Positions 52,691 through 62,042 of a stretch of 64,000 bases of DNA are shown here, in pieces. Each line of letters starts with the position of its first letter. Position 1 is the stretch's first letter. Source of the stretch: Cyclobacteriaceae bacterium (GTDB lineage: Bacteria; Bacteroidota; Bacteroidia; Cytophagales; Cyclobacteriaceae); NCBI GenBank assembly GCA_020832305.1, contig JAFIEV010000040.1, positions 124,001 through 188,000 on the forward strand. Reading direction: 5' to 3'. The notes below the pieces were generated by a model. It ran no database searches and was not told where the DNA came from. It was given only the letters and a program-made list of their open reading frames with translations. The translations under genes were made by a program, and so were the position numbers.

Positions 52691-54334
52691 ATGAATCATA
52701 GTAAATCTATTCTGCCACTTTTTTTTCTGTTACTTATTCTTGCTTTTAGTGCGGAGGCCAGGGATTATTATTTCCACCCGGAAAAAGGAAATGATCAGAC
52801 AGATGGAAGCTCAATAAGCTCCCCATTCAAGTCTTTTCATAAACTGCAAGAACTGAAGCTAAAGCCCGGAGACCGGGTTTTCTTAGCGGCCGGAGAGGTT
52901 TTCTATGAAACATTGTATATCAGAAATGTCCAGGGAAGTTCTCAAAACCCTATCACAATAAGCTCCTATCAATATAATGGATCTACCCCTGGAACTAAAG
53001 CCGTTATTGATGCCAAAGGCCTCTTAAACGGGATTCTCCTGGTCAATTCCAGCCATGTTCATATCAATAATATATCGATAAAAGCCGAAGGCCCTACCGA
53101 TGAAAATGAGGAAGGCGAAATGCGTGTTGGGGTTTTATTGCTGGGTAATGGCATTGAAAAGATAGAAAATATTGTACTGGATAATATACAGATAAAAGAT
53201 GTGTTTTATGAAAAACCCGGCATCAGCAGATCAGAAGCAGAAGTAAGGTCTGCGAATGGAACTCAGAAATATGGATGGGGAATTCGATTGATAGCCAAAG
53301 ATGATTCCGAAATAGAACAAGTAACAATCAAAAATTCATCCATTGAGAATGTGAGTCATACGGGTATAAAACTTACCGGAACACAAAGGCAAAACATCAG
53401 AAACGTTAAGATTTATGATAATACGGTTTTTCGGACGGGAGGACCGGGGATACAGATGTCTGGTGTCAAGTTTGTCCATGTTAAAGGGAATAAAGTAAGT
53501 TATTCAGGAAGCACCGATGATTCAAGGAAGTGGGGCAGAGGCTCAGGCCTGTGGACCTGGTCTGCCTCTCATGTGATGATCGAGCACAACAATTTCACCC
53601 ATGCCAATGGTCCTGGAGATTCTGCCGGTGCGCATATCGATTATAATTGTGACAATGTGATTTTGCAATACAACTTCAGCGCAGAAAATGCAGGAGGATT
53701 TTGTGAGATTCTGGGGAACAATTACAACTGCGCCTATCGCTACAATATCAGTGTAAATGACGGCCACAGGGTAAAAGGCGAAAACGGAGCCTTTCAGGAA
53801 GGAAAAATCTTCTGGCTTAGCGGATATCAGGGTGGACAAAAACCAAGGAAAGGACCCATAAACTCCTATTTTTATAATAATACCATCTACGTAAAGGCAG
53901 ATCAGGTCTCAAAAATTGCCATAGATAACAGATCAAAAGGCATTCTCATTGCCAATAATATTTTCCACATCGAAGGCCCCGTTGAAATGGTGGCGGGAGA
54001 TCAATATAAGCCGGATGATGGTTATACCGGTACAATGGAAAGGGTGTTCTTTGAAAATAACCTTTACCTCAATACAGCCAATTGGCCAAATGAGGCGATG
54101 ATTCAGGACCAAAACCCTCTTATTGGTAAGGCGGCATTTATAAATCCGGGAGGCCAAAACCCAAAAGATTATATCCCGCAAAATAAAGACCTTGTAAAAA
54201 GAGGAATCCATATCCCTTTCTTGCCCAAAGATGATTTCGGGCTACCACAGGGAATGAACCCCGAAGTCGATTTTATGGGAAATCCCATAAACGGGAAACC
54301 CGGCATGGGCGCAATTATTTATGTTGGAAATTAA
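52691..54334 (+). CDS. Secreted right-handed parallel beta-helix protein
   Basis: From the ATG at 52691 this is a 547-residue protein with signal peptide MNHSKSILPLFFLLLILAFS and cleavage near AEA. RDYYFHPEKGNDQTDGSS, SPFKSFHKLQELKLKPGDRV and FLAAGEVFYETLYI are the typical opening of pectate-lyase-like beta helices. Repeating turns with stacked Asn and Ile/Val (VHINNISIKAEG, VTIKNSSIENVSHTGIKL, VMIEHNNFTH) span about 80-440. The fold is shared by polysaccharide lyases, GH28-type and GH141-type hydrolases and sulfated-glycan epimerases; I cannot choose among them. Position among sulfatases suggests it cuts the backbone or a side chain of the glycan. It follows the sulfatase by 23 bases. Confidence 0.8.
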   Translation: MNHSKSILPLFFLLLILAFSAEARDYYFHPEKGNDQTDGSSISSPFKSFHKLQELKLKPGDRVFLAAGEVFYETLYIRNVQGSSQNPITISSYQYNGSTPGTKAVIDAKGLLNGILLVNSSHVHINNISIKAEGPTDENEEGEMRVGVLLLGNGIEKIENIVLDNIQIKDVFYEKPGISRSEAEVRSANGTQKYGWGIRLIAKDDSEIEQVTIKNSSIENVSHTGIKLTGTQRQNIRNVKIYDNTVFRTGGPGIQMSGVKFVHVKGNKVSYSGSTDDSRKWGRGSGLWTWSASHVMIEHNNFTHANGPGDSAGAHIDYNCDNVILQYNFSAENAGGFCEILGNNYNCAYRYNISVNDGHRVKGENGAFQEGKIFWLSGYQGGQKPRKGPINSYFYNNTIYVKADQVSKIAIDNRSKGILIANNIFHIEGPVEMVAGDQYKPDDGYTGTMERVFFENNLYLNTANWPNEAMIQDQNPLIGKAAFINPGGQNPKDYIPQNKDLVKRGIHIPFLPKDDFGLPQGMNPEVDFMGNPINGKPGMGAIIYVGN

Positions 54335-54347
54335 ATTCAAATAAAAA

Positions 54348-55484
54348 ATGAAAATAAGTTTTTTAAGTTTTTTAATGCTTTTTCAAATTGTTTCATACGG
54401 TCAGAGAACCTATCAAAACTTTAATCCCGGAAAAATCTGGGAAGACAACCAGGGCGTTCATATCAATGCTCATGGAGGCGGTTTTTTAATACATGATGAT
54501 ACATATTATTGGTTTGGTGAACATAAAATAGCCGGAAAAGAAGGAAACAAGGCCCAGGTTGGCGTAAGTGTTTATTCTTCTAAAGACCTGTATAATTGGA
54601 AAAATGAAGGAATTGCCCTTGAAGTCCACGATGATCCGAATTCTCTGTTGGTAAAAGGATGTATCATTGAAAGGCCCAAGGTTATTTACAACCATAAAAC
54701 TGGAAAATTCGTGATGTGGTTTCACCATGAATTAAAAGACCAGGGCTATAAGGCCGCAATGACCGGACTGGCCCTTAGCGATCATGTGACGGGTCCCTAC
54801 AGGTACATCAAAAGTGTAAATCCTCATGCAGGTCAATGGCCGGCCAATTATCCTGACAGCCTGAAAAGTAAGCCGGTAAATCTCGATGAAATAGAAAGGT
54901 GGTCAAAGGAATGGAAAGAAGCCGTAGTAGATGGAATCTTCGTGAGACGTGATTTCGAAAGAGGTCAAATGGCCAGAGATATGACGCTTTTTGTAGATGA
55001 CGACGGCAAGGCCTATCACTTCCATTCTTCAGAAGAGAATCAAACACTCCACATTGCCGAACTTACTGAGGATTATCTTGATTTTTCCGGTAATTACACC
55101 AGAGTTTTGCATGGTCAGCAAAATGAAGCACCCGCCGTATTTAAAAAAGACGGGAAATATTATATGTTTTCTTCCGGACTTACCGGCTGGAATCCCAATC
55201 CCGGTAAATCTGCGGTAGCTGACCATCCTTTGGGCCCATGGACTCCCCTGGGTAATCCATGCATCGGCACTGAAGATGAAATGAATACTACCTTCTGGTC
55301 TCAAAGCACTTATGTGATTCCGGTTATTGACAAGAAAAATGCATTCATCTTCGTAGGTGACCGATGGACTCCCGACAATCCTATTGATGGAAGATATATT
55401 CTATTGCCTGTAGAGTTCGAAGCTGGTAAGCCGGTATTACGATGGTATGAACAGTGGGATTTAACTTTCTTTGATAAAAAATAA
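54348..55484 (+). CDS. GH43-family glycoside hydrolase
   Basis: This 378-residue exported enzyme has a signal peptide ending SYGQR and a five-bladed propeller: IWEDNQGVHINAHGGGFLIH, YYWFGEHKIAG, VYSSKDLYNWKNEG, GCIIERPKVIYN with Glu109, DMTLFVDDDGKAYHFHSS and EAPAVFKKDGKYYMFSSGLTGW. The INAHGGG start and IERPKV motif resemble subfamilies related to exo-beta-1,3-galactanase (GH43_24), in which the equivalent Glu is catalytically important, so galactan is a possible substrate. Subfamily assignment needs a phylogeny. There is no additional binding domain, so length is short for those enzymes. It lies 13 bases after the beta-helix gene and seven before the next sulfatase. Confidence 0.85.
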   Translation: MKISFLSFLMLFQIVSYGQRTYQNFNPGKIWEDNQGVHINAHGGGFLIHDDTYYWFGEHKIAGKEGNKAQVGVSVYSSKDLYNWKNEGIALEVHDDPNSLLVKGCIIERPKVIYNHKTGKFVMWFHHELKDQGYKAAMTGLALSDHVTGPYRYIKSVNPHAGQWPANYPDSLKSKPVNLDEIERWSKEWKEAVVDGIFVRRDFERGQMARDMTLFVDDDGKAYHFHSSEENQTLHIAELTEDYLDFSGNYTRVLHGQQNEAPAVFKKDGKYYMFSSGLTGWNPNPGKSAVADHPLGPWTPLGNPCIGTEDEMNTTFWSQSTYVIPVIDKKNAFIFVGDRWTPDNPIDGRYILLPVEFEAGKPVLRWYEQWDLTFFDKK

Positions 55485-55491
55485 AACTGCC

Positions 55492-56892
55492 ATGCGAAAA
55501 AATTATTCACTGATCTTGCTTTTGACAACCATATTTTTGGGATTCGGCTTATGTGCATTAGCGCAGGATAATAAACCGAATATCATCCTAATCCTGGCAG
55601 ATGATTTGGGTTATGCCGACCTAAGTCTCACGGGAAGCAAACAAATACAAACGCCAAACATAGATGGCATAGCCAATGAAGGAGTCAATTTCACCCAGGC
55701 ATATGTTTCTGCTCCGGTTTGCGCTCCCTCAAGGGCGGGCATGCTCACAGGAAAAAATCAGGTGAGCTTTGGCTTTGATAATAACCTGGCCAATAACCAG
55801 CCAGGCTTTGATCCTGAGTATGCAGGCTTGCCTGTACATCAAAAAACCGTTGCTGAAAGATTAAAGGAAGCTGGTTATGTTTCAGGCTTGATAGGTAAAT
55901 GGCATCTGGGCGAAAAGGAGCAGTTTCATCCAACGCGAAGGGGCTTCGATGAGTTCTGGGGATACCTCAACGGAGGTCACGATTATTTCACCAGTAAGGA
56001 AGGAGGAAAAGGGTACCTGGCGCCTCTGGTCAGCAACTACAAAACGCCTCAACCAATTTCCTATCTTACCGATGACAAGGGAGACGAATGCATCGATTTT
56101 ATCCGAAGACATAAAAATCAGCCTTTTTTTCTGTTTGCCTCTTTTAATGCTCCTCATGCCCCAATGCAGGCGACTGAAGAAGACCTTGCTTTATATAACC
56201 ATATCTCAGACCCACACCGCAGAACATACCTGGCCATGGTTCACAGGCTTGATGTAAATGTTGGCCGAATACTTAAATCGCTAAAGGAAGAGGGCATAGA
56301 GGACAATACACTTATTGTTTTTCTAAGTGATAATGGCGGCCCTGTCGATAGCAATGGTTCTATCAATGCCCCCTTCAATGGTCAGAAAGGCATATTGCTG
56401 GAAGGAGGGCTTCGAGTGCCCTTTATGATGAAATGGCCCGATAAAATCCCAAATGGCAAGACCTATACTCAAGCCATAACGTCGCTCGACCTCATGCCAA
56501 CCTTTTTAGAAGCCGCTGGAATTGAAGTGAAGGATGCAGATGGTTTGCATGGAAAAAACCTGATCCCTTTTATTAACAATCATCAGCATACAGCGCCGCA
56601 TACCAATCTTCAATGGAGGTTTACCATAAGTGCCAGCATACTGGAAGATCAATGGAAACTGATAAGACTGCCAGACAGGCTGCCTTTGCTATTTGACCTG
56701 TCCCGTGATATTTCGGAACAAAACAATGTGGCTATGGAAAATCCCGAAATTACCCGTAGCCTACTTAAAAAACTGGGTGACTGGGATCTGTCATTGCCTC
56801 ACCCTGTCTTCCTTGAAGGCGCTGAGTGGAAAGTGCGACAAAGGGATTTATATGACCGAAAGTATCCGTTGGTTCAACCCGACATTAAATAG
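55492..56892 (+). CDS. Formylglycine sulfatase, family S1
   Basis: From the ATG at 55492 (MRKNYSLILLLTTIFLGFGL) this is a 466-residue enzyme with a signal peptide ending ALAQ; the longer frame from a TTG at 55471 overlaps GH43 and adds nothing. NIILILADDLGYADLS holds the metal Asp pair and the formylglycine motif is CAPSRAGMLTGKN with Cys77. GLIGKWHLGEKEQ, FFLFASFNAPHAPMQATEED and VFLSDNGGP follow. The layout parallels the sulfatase at 51261 (both contain NAPHAPMQATE), suggesting they are related and act on similar sulfate positions. Confidence 0.95.
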   Translation: MRKNYSLILLLTTIFLGFGLCALAQDNKPNIILILADDLGYADLSLTGSKQIQTPNIDGIANEGVNFTQAYVSAPVCAPSRAGMLTGKNQVSFGFDNNLANNQPGFDPEYAGLPVHQKTVAERLKEAGYVSGLIGKWHLGEKEQFHPTRRGFDEFWGYLNGGHDYFTSKEGGKGYLAPLVSNYKTPQPISYLTDDKGDECIDFIRRHKNQPFFLFASFNAPHAPMQATEEDLALYNHISDPHRRTYLAMVHRLDVNVGRILKSLKEEGIEDNTLIVFLSDNGGPVDSNGSINAPFNGQKGILLEGGLRVPFMMKWPDKIPNGKTYTQAITSLDLMPTFLEAAGIEVKDADGLHGKNLIPFINNHQHTAPHTNLQWRFTISASILEDQWKLIRLPDRLPLLFDLSRDISEQNNVAMENPEITRSLLKKLGDWDLSLPHPVFLEGAEWKVRQRDLYDRKYPLVQPDIK

Positions 56893-56942
56893 ATTTGAGT
56901 TTAAGCACTGAAATTGTACATTTGACTATATTTTAAGACAAC

Positions 56943-58493
56943 ATGAAAAAATTTCGCAATACCATTTTTATCGCATTATCTTTTTTTGCTTTGGCCGCTT
57001 GCCAGAAAAAAGAAGCCTCAGAGGATGTATCCAATCCAAATATCATCATCATTTATTTAGATGATTTGGGCTATGGTGACGTTAGCGCTTATGGAGCCAC
57101 AGAAATAAGCACCCCGCATATGGACAGAATGGCCCGTGACGGCGTGAGATTCACCAATGCATATGCCACTTCAGCCACCTGTACGCCCAGTCGGTATGCA
57201 CTATTAACAGGAGTGTATCCCTGGCGCAACCAGGATGCCAAAATTCTTCCGGGAACAGCGCCATTGGTCATAAGTACCGAACAAATGACCTTGCCAAAAA
57301 TGCTGAAAACCAAAGGTTATCAAACGGCCATTGTAGGTAAATGGCACCTGGGTTTAGGCGATGGCAATGTAAACTGGAATGAACATATTTCCCCGGGACC
57401 CAATGAAGTGGGATTCGACTATGCCTATATCATGGCAGCCACCCAGGACAGGGTACCCACTGTCTACATCAGGGATGGTCATGTTGAAGGCCTGGAAGCA
57501 GATGATCCTATTCTGGTGGATTATCAAAATAATTTTGAAGGGGAGCCCACCGGAAAGGAAAATCCTGAACTGTTAAAAATGATGTGGCATCATGGTCATA
57601 ATAACAGTATTATCAACGGAATTCCTCGAATCGGATTTATGAAAGGGGGAGAAAAGGCCAAATGGGTTGATGAAGATATGGCCGACGTGTTTTTGATTGA
57701 TGCTCAAAATTACATAAGACAGAAAAGTAAAAGTGAAAAGCCTTTCTTCCTCTATTATGCCTTGCAGCAACCTCATGTTCCGAGAACACCGCACCCAAGG
57801 TTTGTGGGAACTTCCGGAATGGGTCCACGGGGCGACGTAATTATTGAGGCCGATTGGTGTGTTGGAGAATTGTTGAAGACCCTGGAGGAAGAGGGTATTT
57901 TGGAAAATACCTTGATCATTTTTTCCAGTGACAACGGACCTGTATTGAATGATGGATATTATGACGATGCAGTGGAAAAACTAGGGGACCATAAGCCCTG
58001 GGGACCATTACGTGGTGGGAAGTACAGTCTTTTTGAGGCCGGCACCAGAGTACCTTTTATGACTTACTGGAAAGGTACTGTACAGCCTTCAGTTTCTGAT
58101 GCTTTGATCAGCCAGATCGATTTACTGAGTTCATTTGCCAGCATGCTAAACAGTGACATACGCACAGATGATAGTATGGACATGCTGGAGGTGCTTTTAG
58201 GCAAATCAAATGTTGGACGGGAGGAACTTATCATAGAAGCCACCTCCCGTACAGCATTTCGCAGTGGTGATTTTATTATGATCCCACCTTATAAGGGGCC
58301 TGCCGTGAATACCATGGTCAACATCGAGCTGGGCAATGACAATAATTATCAACTCTATAACTTAAAAGATGATATCGGACAAAGAAATAACCTGGCCGAT
58401 ACGGAACCAGAATTGCTGGCTGAGTTAATTGCCCGTTTCGAAGCACTGCGAGGTGCAGAGTATGGTAAGATTGAACAACTGGAACTGAAATAG
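56943..58493 (+). CDS. Arylsulfatase-type lipoprotein, family S1
   Basis: This 516-residue lipoprotein has lipobox LAAC with Cys20. NIIIIYLDDLGYGDVSAYG supplies the metal residues and CTPSRYALLTGVYPWR the formylglycine site at Cys80. AIVGKWHLGLGDG and IFSSDNGPV follow. The Tyr after CTPSR and the PWR element place it nearer to the arylsulfatase A-like branch than the other three in the locus. Lipid anchoring suggests surface or periplasmic-face action, in contrast to the other sulfatases. It is the last gene of the locus; a hairpin at 58523 follows. Confidence 0.95.
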   Translation: MKKFRNTIFIALSFFALAACQKKEASEDVSNPNIIIIYLDDLGYGDVSAYGATEISTPHMDRMARDGVRFTNAYATSATCTPSRYALLTGVYPWRNQDAKILPGTAPLVISTEQMTLPKMLKTKGYQTAIVGKWHLGLGDGNVNWNEHISPGPNEVGFDYAYIMAATQDRVPTVYIRDGHVEGLEADDPILVDYQNNFEGEPTGKENPELLKMMWHHGHNNSIINGIPRIGFMKGGEKAKWVDEDMADVFLIDAQNYIRQKSKSEKPFFLYYALQQPHVPRTPHPRFVGTSGMGPRGDVIIEADWCVGELLKTLEEEGILENTLIIFSSDNGPVLNDGYYDDAVEKLGDHKPWGPLRGGKYSLFEAGTRVPFMTYWKGTVQPSVSDALISQIDLLSSFASMLNSDIRTDDSMDMLEVLLGKSNVGREELIIEATSRTAFRSGDFIMIPPYKGPAVNTMVNIELGNDNNYQLYNLKDDIGQRNNLADTEPELLAELIARFEALRGAEYGKIEQLELK

Positions 58494-58522
58494 CAATCTG
58501 TCGCGCGTCACAATATTAAATA

Positions 58523-58572
58523 GCCCTTACTTCTTTTTTGATCAGGTCAACTGGCAAAACTGAAGTAAGGGC
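58523..58572. terminator. Hairpin between convergent genes
   Basis: GCCCTTACTTC (58523-58533) and GAAGTAAGGGC (58562-58572) form a perfect 11-bp inverted repeat with a 28-base loop. It lies between the converging sulfatase and copper chaperone genes and could serve both directions. Confidence 0.6.
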
Positions 58573-58599
58573 TTATGTTGTTATAGGCTGACAAGCTCA

Positions 58600-58809
58600 C
58601 TAAATGCGTTCAGCGGCAAAACCAGCCTGAGCCACCACCTTTAGTATCTCCCCTTCAGCATGCTCCTCCCCTTCTACTTCCAGAATTTTGACGGCAGGTG
58701 CCAGGTCCACTTTCCAGCTTTTTACTGCCTCCAGAGAATCCATTCCCGGCGTTATGGCTGCAACGCATCCACCGCATTTCAAATTAGTTGTAAACTGCAT
58801 CTTTGTCAT
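58600..58809 (-). CDS. copZ: Heavy-metal-associated (copper chaperone) protein
   Basis: A 69-residue HMA-domain protein. LKCGGCVAAI carries Cys12 and Cys15 of the metal-binding CxxC, and the rest fits a ferredoxin-like beta-alpha-beta-beta-alpha-beta fold. It probably carries Cu(I) to the ATPase encoded immediately upstream, 15 bases away on the same strand. CGGC replaces the usual MxCxxC, without the Met two places ahead. Confidence 0.85.
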   Translation of the reverse strand: MTKMQFTTNLKCGGCVAAITPGMDSLEAVKSWKVDLAPAVKILEVEGEEHAEGEILKVVAQAGFAAERI

Positions 58810-58824
58810 GGTAATAATCCTTTT

Positions 58825-61050
58825 TTAAATATTAACCGTTCTTAATCTTAAACTATTGCTGACTACTGAGACCGAACTCATGGCCATCGCCGCTCCGGCC
58901 AACATAGGACTGAGCATATAACCAGTAAACGGATATAGTACGCCAGCCGCAATGGGTATACCTATAAGGTTATAGATGAATGCCCAAAACAGGTTTTGCC
59001 GTATGGTTTTAATGGTTTTTTGCGATAATTTGAAGGCCTTGGGCAGCAGCCTTAAATCAGAAGAAATAAGGGTCATACGGGCTACGTCCATCGCTATATC
59101 CGATCCTTTCCCCATAGCGATGCTAAGGTTGGCCCTTGCCAGTGCCTGTGCATCGTTTATTCCATCGCCGACCATGGCAATTATTTTTCCTTTTTCCTGC
59201 AGCGCCATTATATAGCTTTCTTTTTCACCAGGTAGCAGAGAAGCTTTTACCTGGTCAATACCCATCTGTCTGGCAACAGCCACCGCAGTACTTTCATTGT
59301 CTCCAGTAAGCATATGGATGGTCAGGCCCGATTGCTTTAGCTGTTGTATAGCTTCCTTTGAACCACTTTTTACAGGGTCGTGAATGGAAACAAGGGCTTT
59401 AATCACAGGCCCCCGGCTGAAATAGATTACCGTATGCGCTGCGCTTTCCCATTCCTTTGCCTTTTGCTCAATCTCATCAGTAATTTCGATGTTGTAATCC
59501 ACCATGAGTTTCTGATTTCCAGCCAGCAAGAGTTCATTCTCATGCATAGCTTTAATGCCAAAACCTGTGATGCTGTTTATCTGTGTAAGTTGTACAGAAT
59601 GGGATTCAACCTCGAGGTATTTGACCATGGCATCAGCCAGGGGATGTTCAGAAGCCATTTCAAGTTTTCTCAGCAATGCTGCATCATGATCTCTTGCATC
59701 ACTGTTCCAAAGGATTTCCTGCACTACCGGTTTACCTTCGGTAACGGTGCCGGTTTTGTCCAACACAATGTCTGTAACCTTAGGCGCTATTTCAAGACTT
59801 TCTGCATCGCGGATCAATATATTGTTATCTGCCCCCTTTCCTATACCCACCATAACAGCGGTCGGCGTTGCAAGACCCAGTGCACATGGACAGGCAATCA
59901 CCAGAACCGTCATAAAGGCCATAAGTGCCTGTGAAAAAGCATGGTCTCCACCCAGCATCCACCAGATTGCAAAGCTGATGATCGCAATAAGGATAACAAT
60001 GGGTACAAATATACCTGCAATTTTATCCACCAGCTTCTGTACAGGAGCTTTGCTTCCCTGGGCTTCCTGCACCATTTTAATAATTTGTGCCAGCACGGTT
60101 TCACTTCCAACGCCTACTGCTTTCATGGTAAAACTGCCCTTTTGATTGATGGTACCTGCAAATAATTTATCTTCTTTTTGCTTCTCGGCTGGAACGGGCT
60201 CTCCGGTTATCATACTTTCATCGACAAATGAAGTCCCTTCATGTACCATTCCATCAACTGGTATTTTTTCACCCGGGCGTATCAGCAGGATCTGACCTTT
60301 TTGAACTTTGTCAACTGGAATATCCCGTTCCCCCTGTTCATCGACAAGACGGGCTGTTTTAGGTTGCAAACCCATCAGTTTCTTTAGTGCACCTGATGTT
60401 TTTGATTTTGCCCTTTCTTCGAGCAATTTCCCCAAGGTTATAAAAGCAATTATGACTGCGGCTGCTTCGAAATAAACATGTGCCTCCATGCCCCTTGATT
60501 CCCAATATTGGGGATACAGGGTGTTGAATGTGCTGTATATAAAGGCAACCCCGGTTGAAATGGCCACCAGCGAATCCATATTGGCTGATTTGTGAAGTGC
60601 TTGTTTCCACGCATTGATAAAAAAGCTCCGGCCAAAGACAAACATTACAATGGCCGTTAACAGCATCATGATTTCGTTTCCCCATGGCATATTCATGAAA
60701 AACATGCCTATAGTGGCAACCGGCAGGGCCAAAATTGCCGTCCAGATCGTGCGAATTTTTAATTTTTGATATTTCTCTTTTTCCCTCTCTTCCTTTTCTG
60801 ACTCCAATTCACCCGGAAGCAAATCGTAACCAGCACTTTGCACTGCCTTTCGTATTTCCTCAAAACGGGTTGCTTTTCCATCCAATTCTATCCATGCAGT
60901 TTGGTTGGCATAGTTTACTCCCGCATTTTGAACCCCCTGTACCGATTTAATCACTGATTCGACGCTGGAGGCACAGCCTGCGCAACTCATACCTTCTACC
61001 GGTAAGGTAAGTTTCTGAATTTTTATCGTCTTATTTTCTATTACTTCCAT
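58825..61050 (-). CDS. copA: Copper-exporting P1B-type ATPase
   Basis: This 741-residue membrane ATPase has one N-terminal HMA domain (GMSCAGCASSV, Cys23 and Cys26), then membrane helices and the actuator TGEPVP loop. The transmembrane metal motif CPC is at 387-389 (ACPCALGLATPT), the phosphorylated Asp431 is in DKTGTVTEG, and MVGDGINDAQAL lies in the ATP-binding hinge. It should pump Cu(I) out of the cytosol at the expense of ATP. With copZ it forms a copper-tolerance operon; a palindrome upstream of its start (61110-61141) may be the operator. Confidence 0.95.
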   Translation of the reverse strand: MEVIENKTIKIQKLTLPVEGMSCAGCASSVESVIKSVQGVQNAGVNYANQTAWIELDGKATRFEEIRKAVQSAGYDLLPGELESEKEEREKEKYQKLKIRTIWTAILALPVATIGMFFMNMPWGNEIMMLLTAIVMFVFGRSFFINAWKQALHKSANMDSLVAISTGVAFIYSTFNTLYPQYWESRGMEAHVYFEAAAVIIAFITLGKLLEERAKSKTSGALKKLMGLQPKTARLVDEQGERDIPVDKVQKGQILLIRPGEKIPVDGMVHEGTSFVDESMITGEPVPAEKQKEDKLFAGTINQKGSFTMKAVGVGSETVLAQIIKMVQEAQGSKAPVQKLVDKIAGIFVPIVILIAIISFAIWWMLGGDHAFSQALMAFMTVLVIACPCALGLATPTAVMVGIGKGADNNILIRDAESLEIAPKVTDIVLDKTGTVTEGKPVVQEILWNSDARDHDAALLRKLEMASEHPLADAMVKYLEVESHSVQLTQINSITGFGIKAMHENELLLAGNQKLMVDYNIEITDEIEQKAKEWESAAHTVIYFSRGPVIKALVSIHDPVKSGSKEAIQQLKQSGLTIHMLTGDNESTAVAVARQMGIDQVKASLLPGEKESYIMALQEKGKIIAMVGDGINDAQALARANLSIAMGKGSDIAMDVARMTLISSDLRLLPKAFKLSQKTIKTIRQNLFWAFIYNLIGIPIAAGVLYPFTGYMLSPMLAGAAMAMSSVSVVSNSLRLRTVNI

Positions 61051-61109
61051 ACCATACTTCTTTTATATCCGCAAAATTACAATCCCTGATGGTTGATGTT
61101 TTATATTAT

Positions 61110-61141
61110 TTTGTCAAAGATGTGTATCTTTTTTTGACAAA
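61110..61141. promoter_or_regulatory. Inverted repeat upstream of copA
   Basis: TTTGTCAAA (61110-61118) and TTTGACAAA (61133-61141) are perfect inverted copies 14 bases apart, and each is itself a near-palindrome. The pair lies 60-91 bases before the copA start. It resembles binding sites of Crp/Fnr-type regulators more than the MerR-type operators usual for copA. The rest of 61051-61394 holds no convincing gene; a 75-codon frame at 61145-61372 has no family features. Confidence 0.45.
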
Positions 61142-61394
61142 TCTTTGGCCCGGATGGGTAAAAGGGTTTGCTTAGGTGAAACGTCAAGATATTTTGTACG
61201 GTTTAGAACAATGATAAAATCAAACTTATTTCAGGTGGTGTTAAATTTCAGAAAAGGATCATTGGGGAGGACACCTCGTATCACAAAAAGCATGTATGTG
61301 GCATATAGCTATAAAGAAGGATCCCGATCAAACTTTACCTTAAAGCAAAGCATTCACCGGGGCCCTATGTGATTCCTTTCTTCCAGAAAGAAAA

Positions 61395-61880
61395 TTATTT
61401 CAGCACACTGCTAAACATCCATATTCTTTTTTCTGTGCCGGCTATATATTCGCCCATCATCGCTACAGTTCCTTCATCCTGATTATCCTGAGCAAGTTGA
61501 AGGATTTCTCTGAATCGAGTTAATAAATAACGGCTATTGTCCAACACTACATGTATAGAAGTTTCTGCGTCTTCCACGTTTTTGGCTACCGGCAATTTTG
61601 CATGCTGTACATAATCTTTAAGTGTGTGAAGGGGTTGTCCGCCAAGAGTTAATATTCTTTCTGCCAGTTCATCAATTGCACCGGCAGCTTCGGTATATAA
61701 TTCTTCGAACCTTTCGTGCAGACCAAAGAAAAATTTTCCTTTGATGTTCCAGTGTAATCCCCTCAGATTTTGATAGTAAATATGATAATCTGCCAGTAAG
61801 CCATTTAAATTAACCAGGAGTTCAGACAATGCATTTTCTTCCAAAAGAATTTCATTGCCATTTTTTGCAATAGTAGTCAT
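61395..61880 (-). CDS. dps: Dps-family ferritin-like DNA-protection protein
   Basis: This 161-residue protein is a single four-helix bundle. LLADYHIYYQNLRGLHWNIKG holds the ferroxidase His, and LHERFEELYTEAAGAIDELAERI the second His/Asp/Glu group, in the order expected for inter-subunit ferroxidase centres. Dps forms a 12-subunit shell that oxidises and stores iron and protects DNA from peroxide. It lies upstream of copA on the same strand but 344 bases away, so it is probably transcribed separately. Confidence 0.93.
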   Translation of the reverse strand: MTTIAKNGNEILLEENALSELLVNLNGLLADYHIYYQNLRGLHWNIKGKFFFGLHERFEELYTEAAGAIDELAERILTLGGQPLHTLKDYVQHAKLPVAKNVEDAETSIHVVLDNSRYLLTRFREILQLAQDNQDEGTVAMMGEYIAGTEKRIWMFSSVLK

Positions 61881-62042
61881 ATCTCTAAAAATTTAAATTG
61901 TTTATTTGTCAACAGATACTATACAAATATACGAGAGAAGACCCCATATAGATAATTGAAAGATTGAATCGCCTTATAGGCAAAAACTATAAAGCCTGAT
62001 TATCAATACATTGAATATGATTTTTTGCCTGGAAGCAAGTAA

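Noticed and set aside
61145-61372. A 75-codon plus-strand frame between copA and dps
   Set aside because: No recognisable domain and it faces away from both neighbours; the region is better explained as regulatory.
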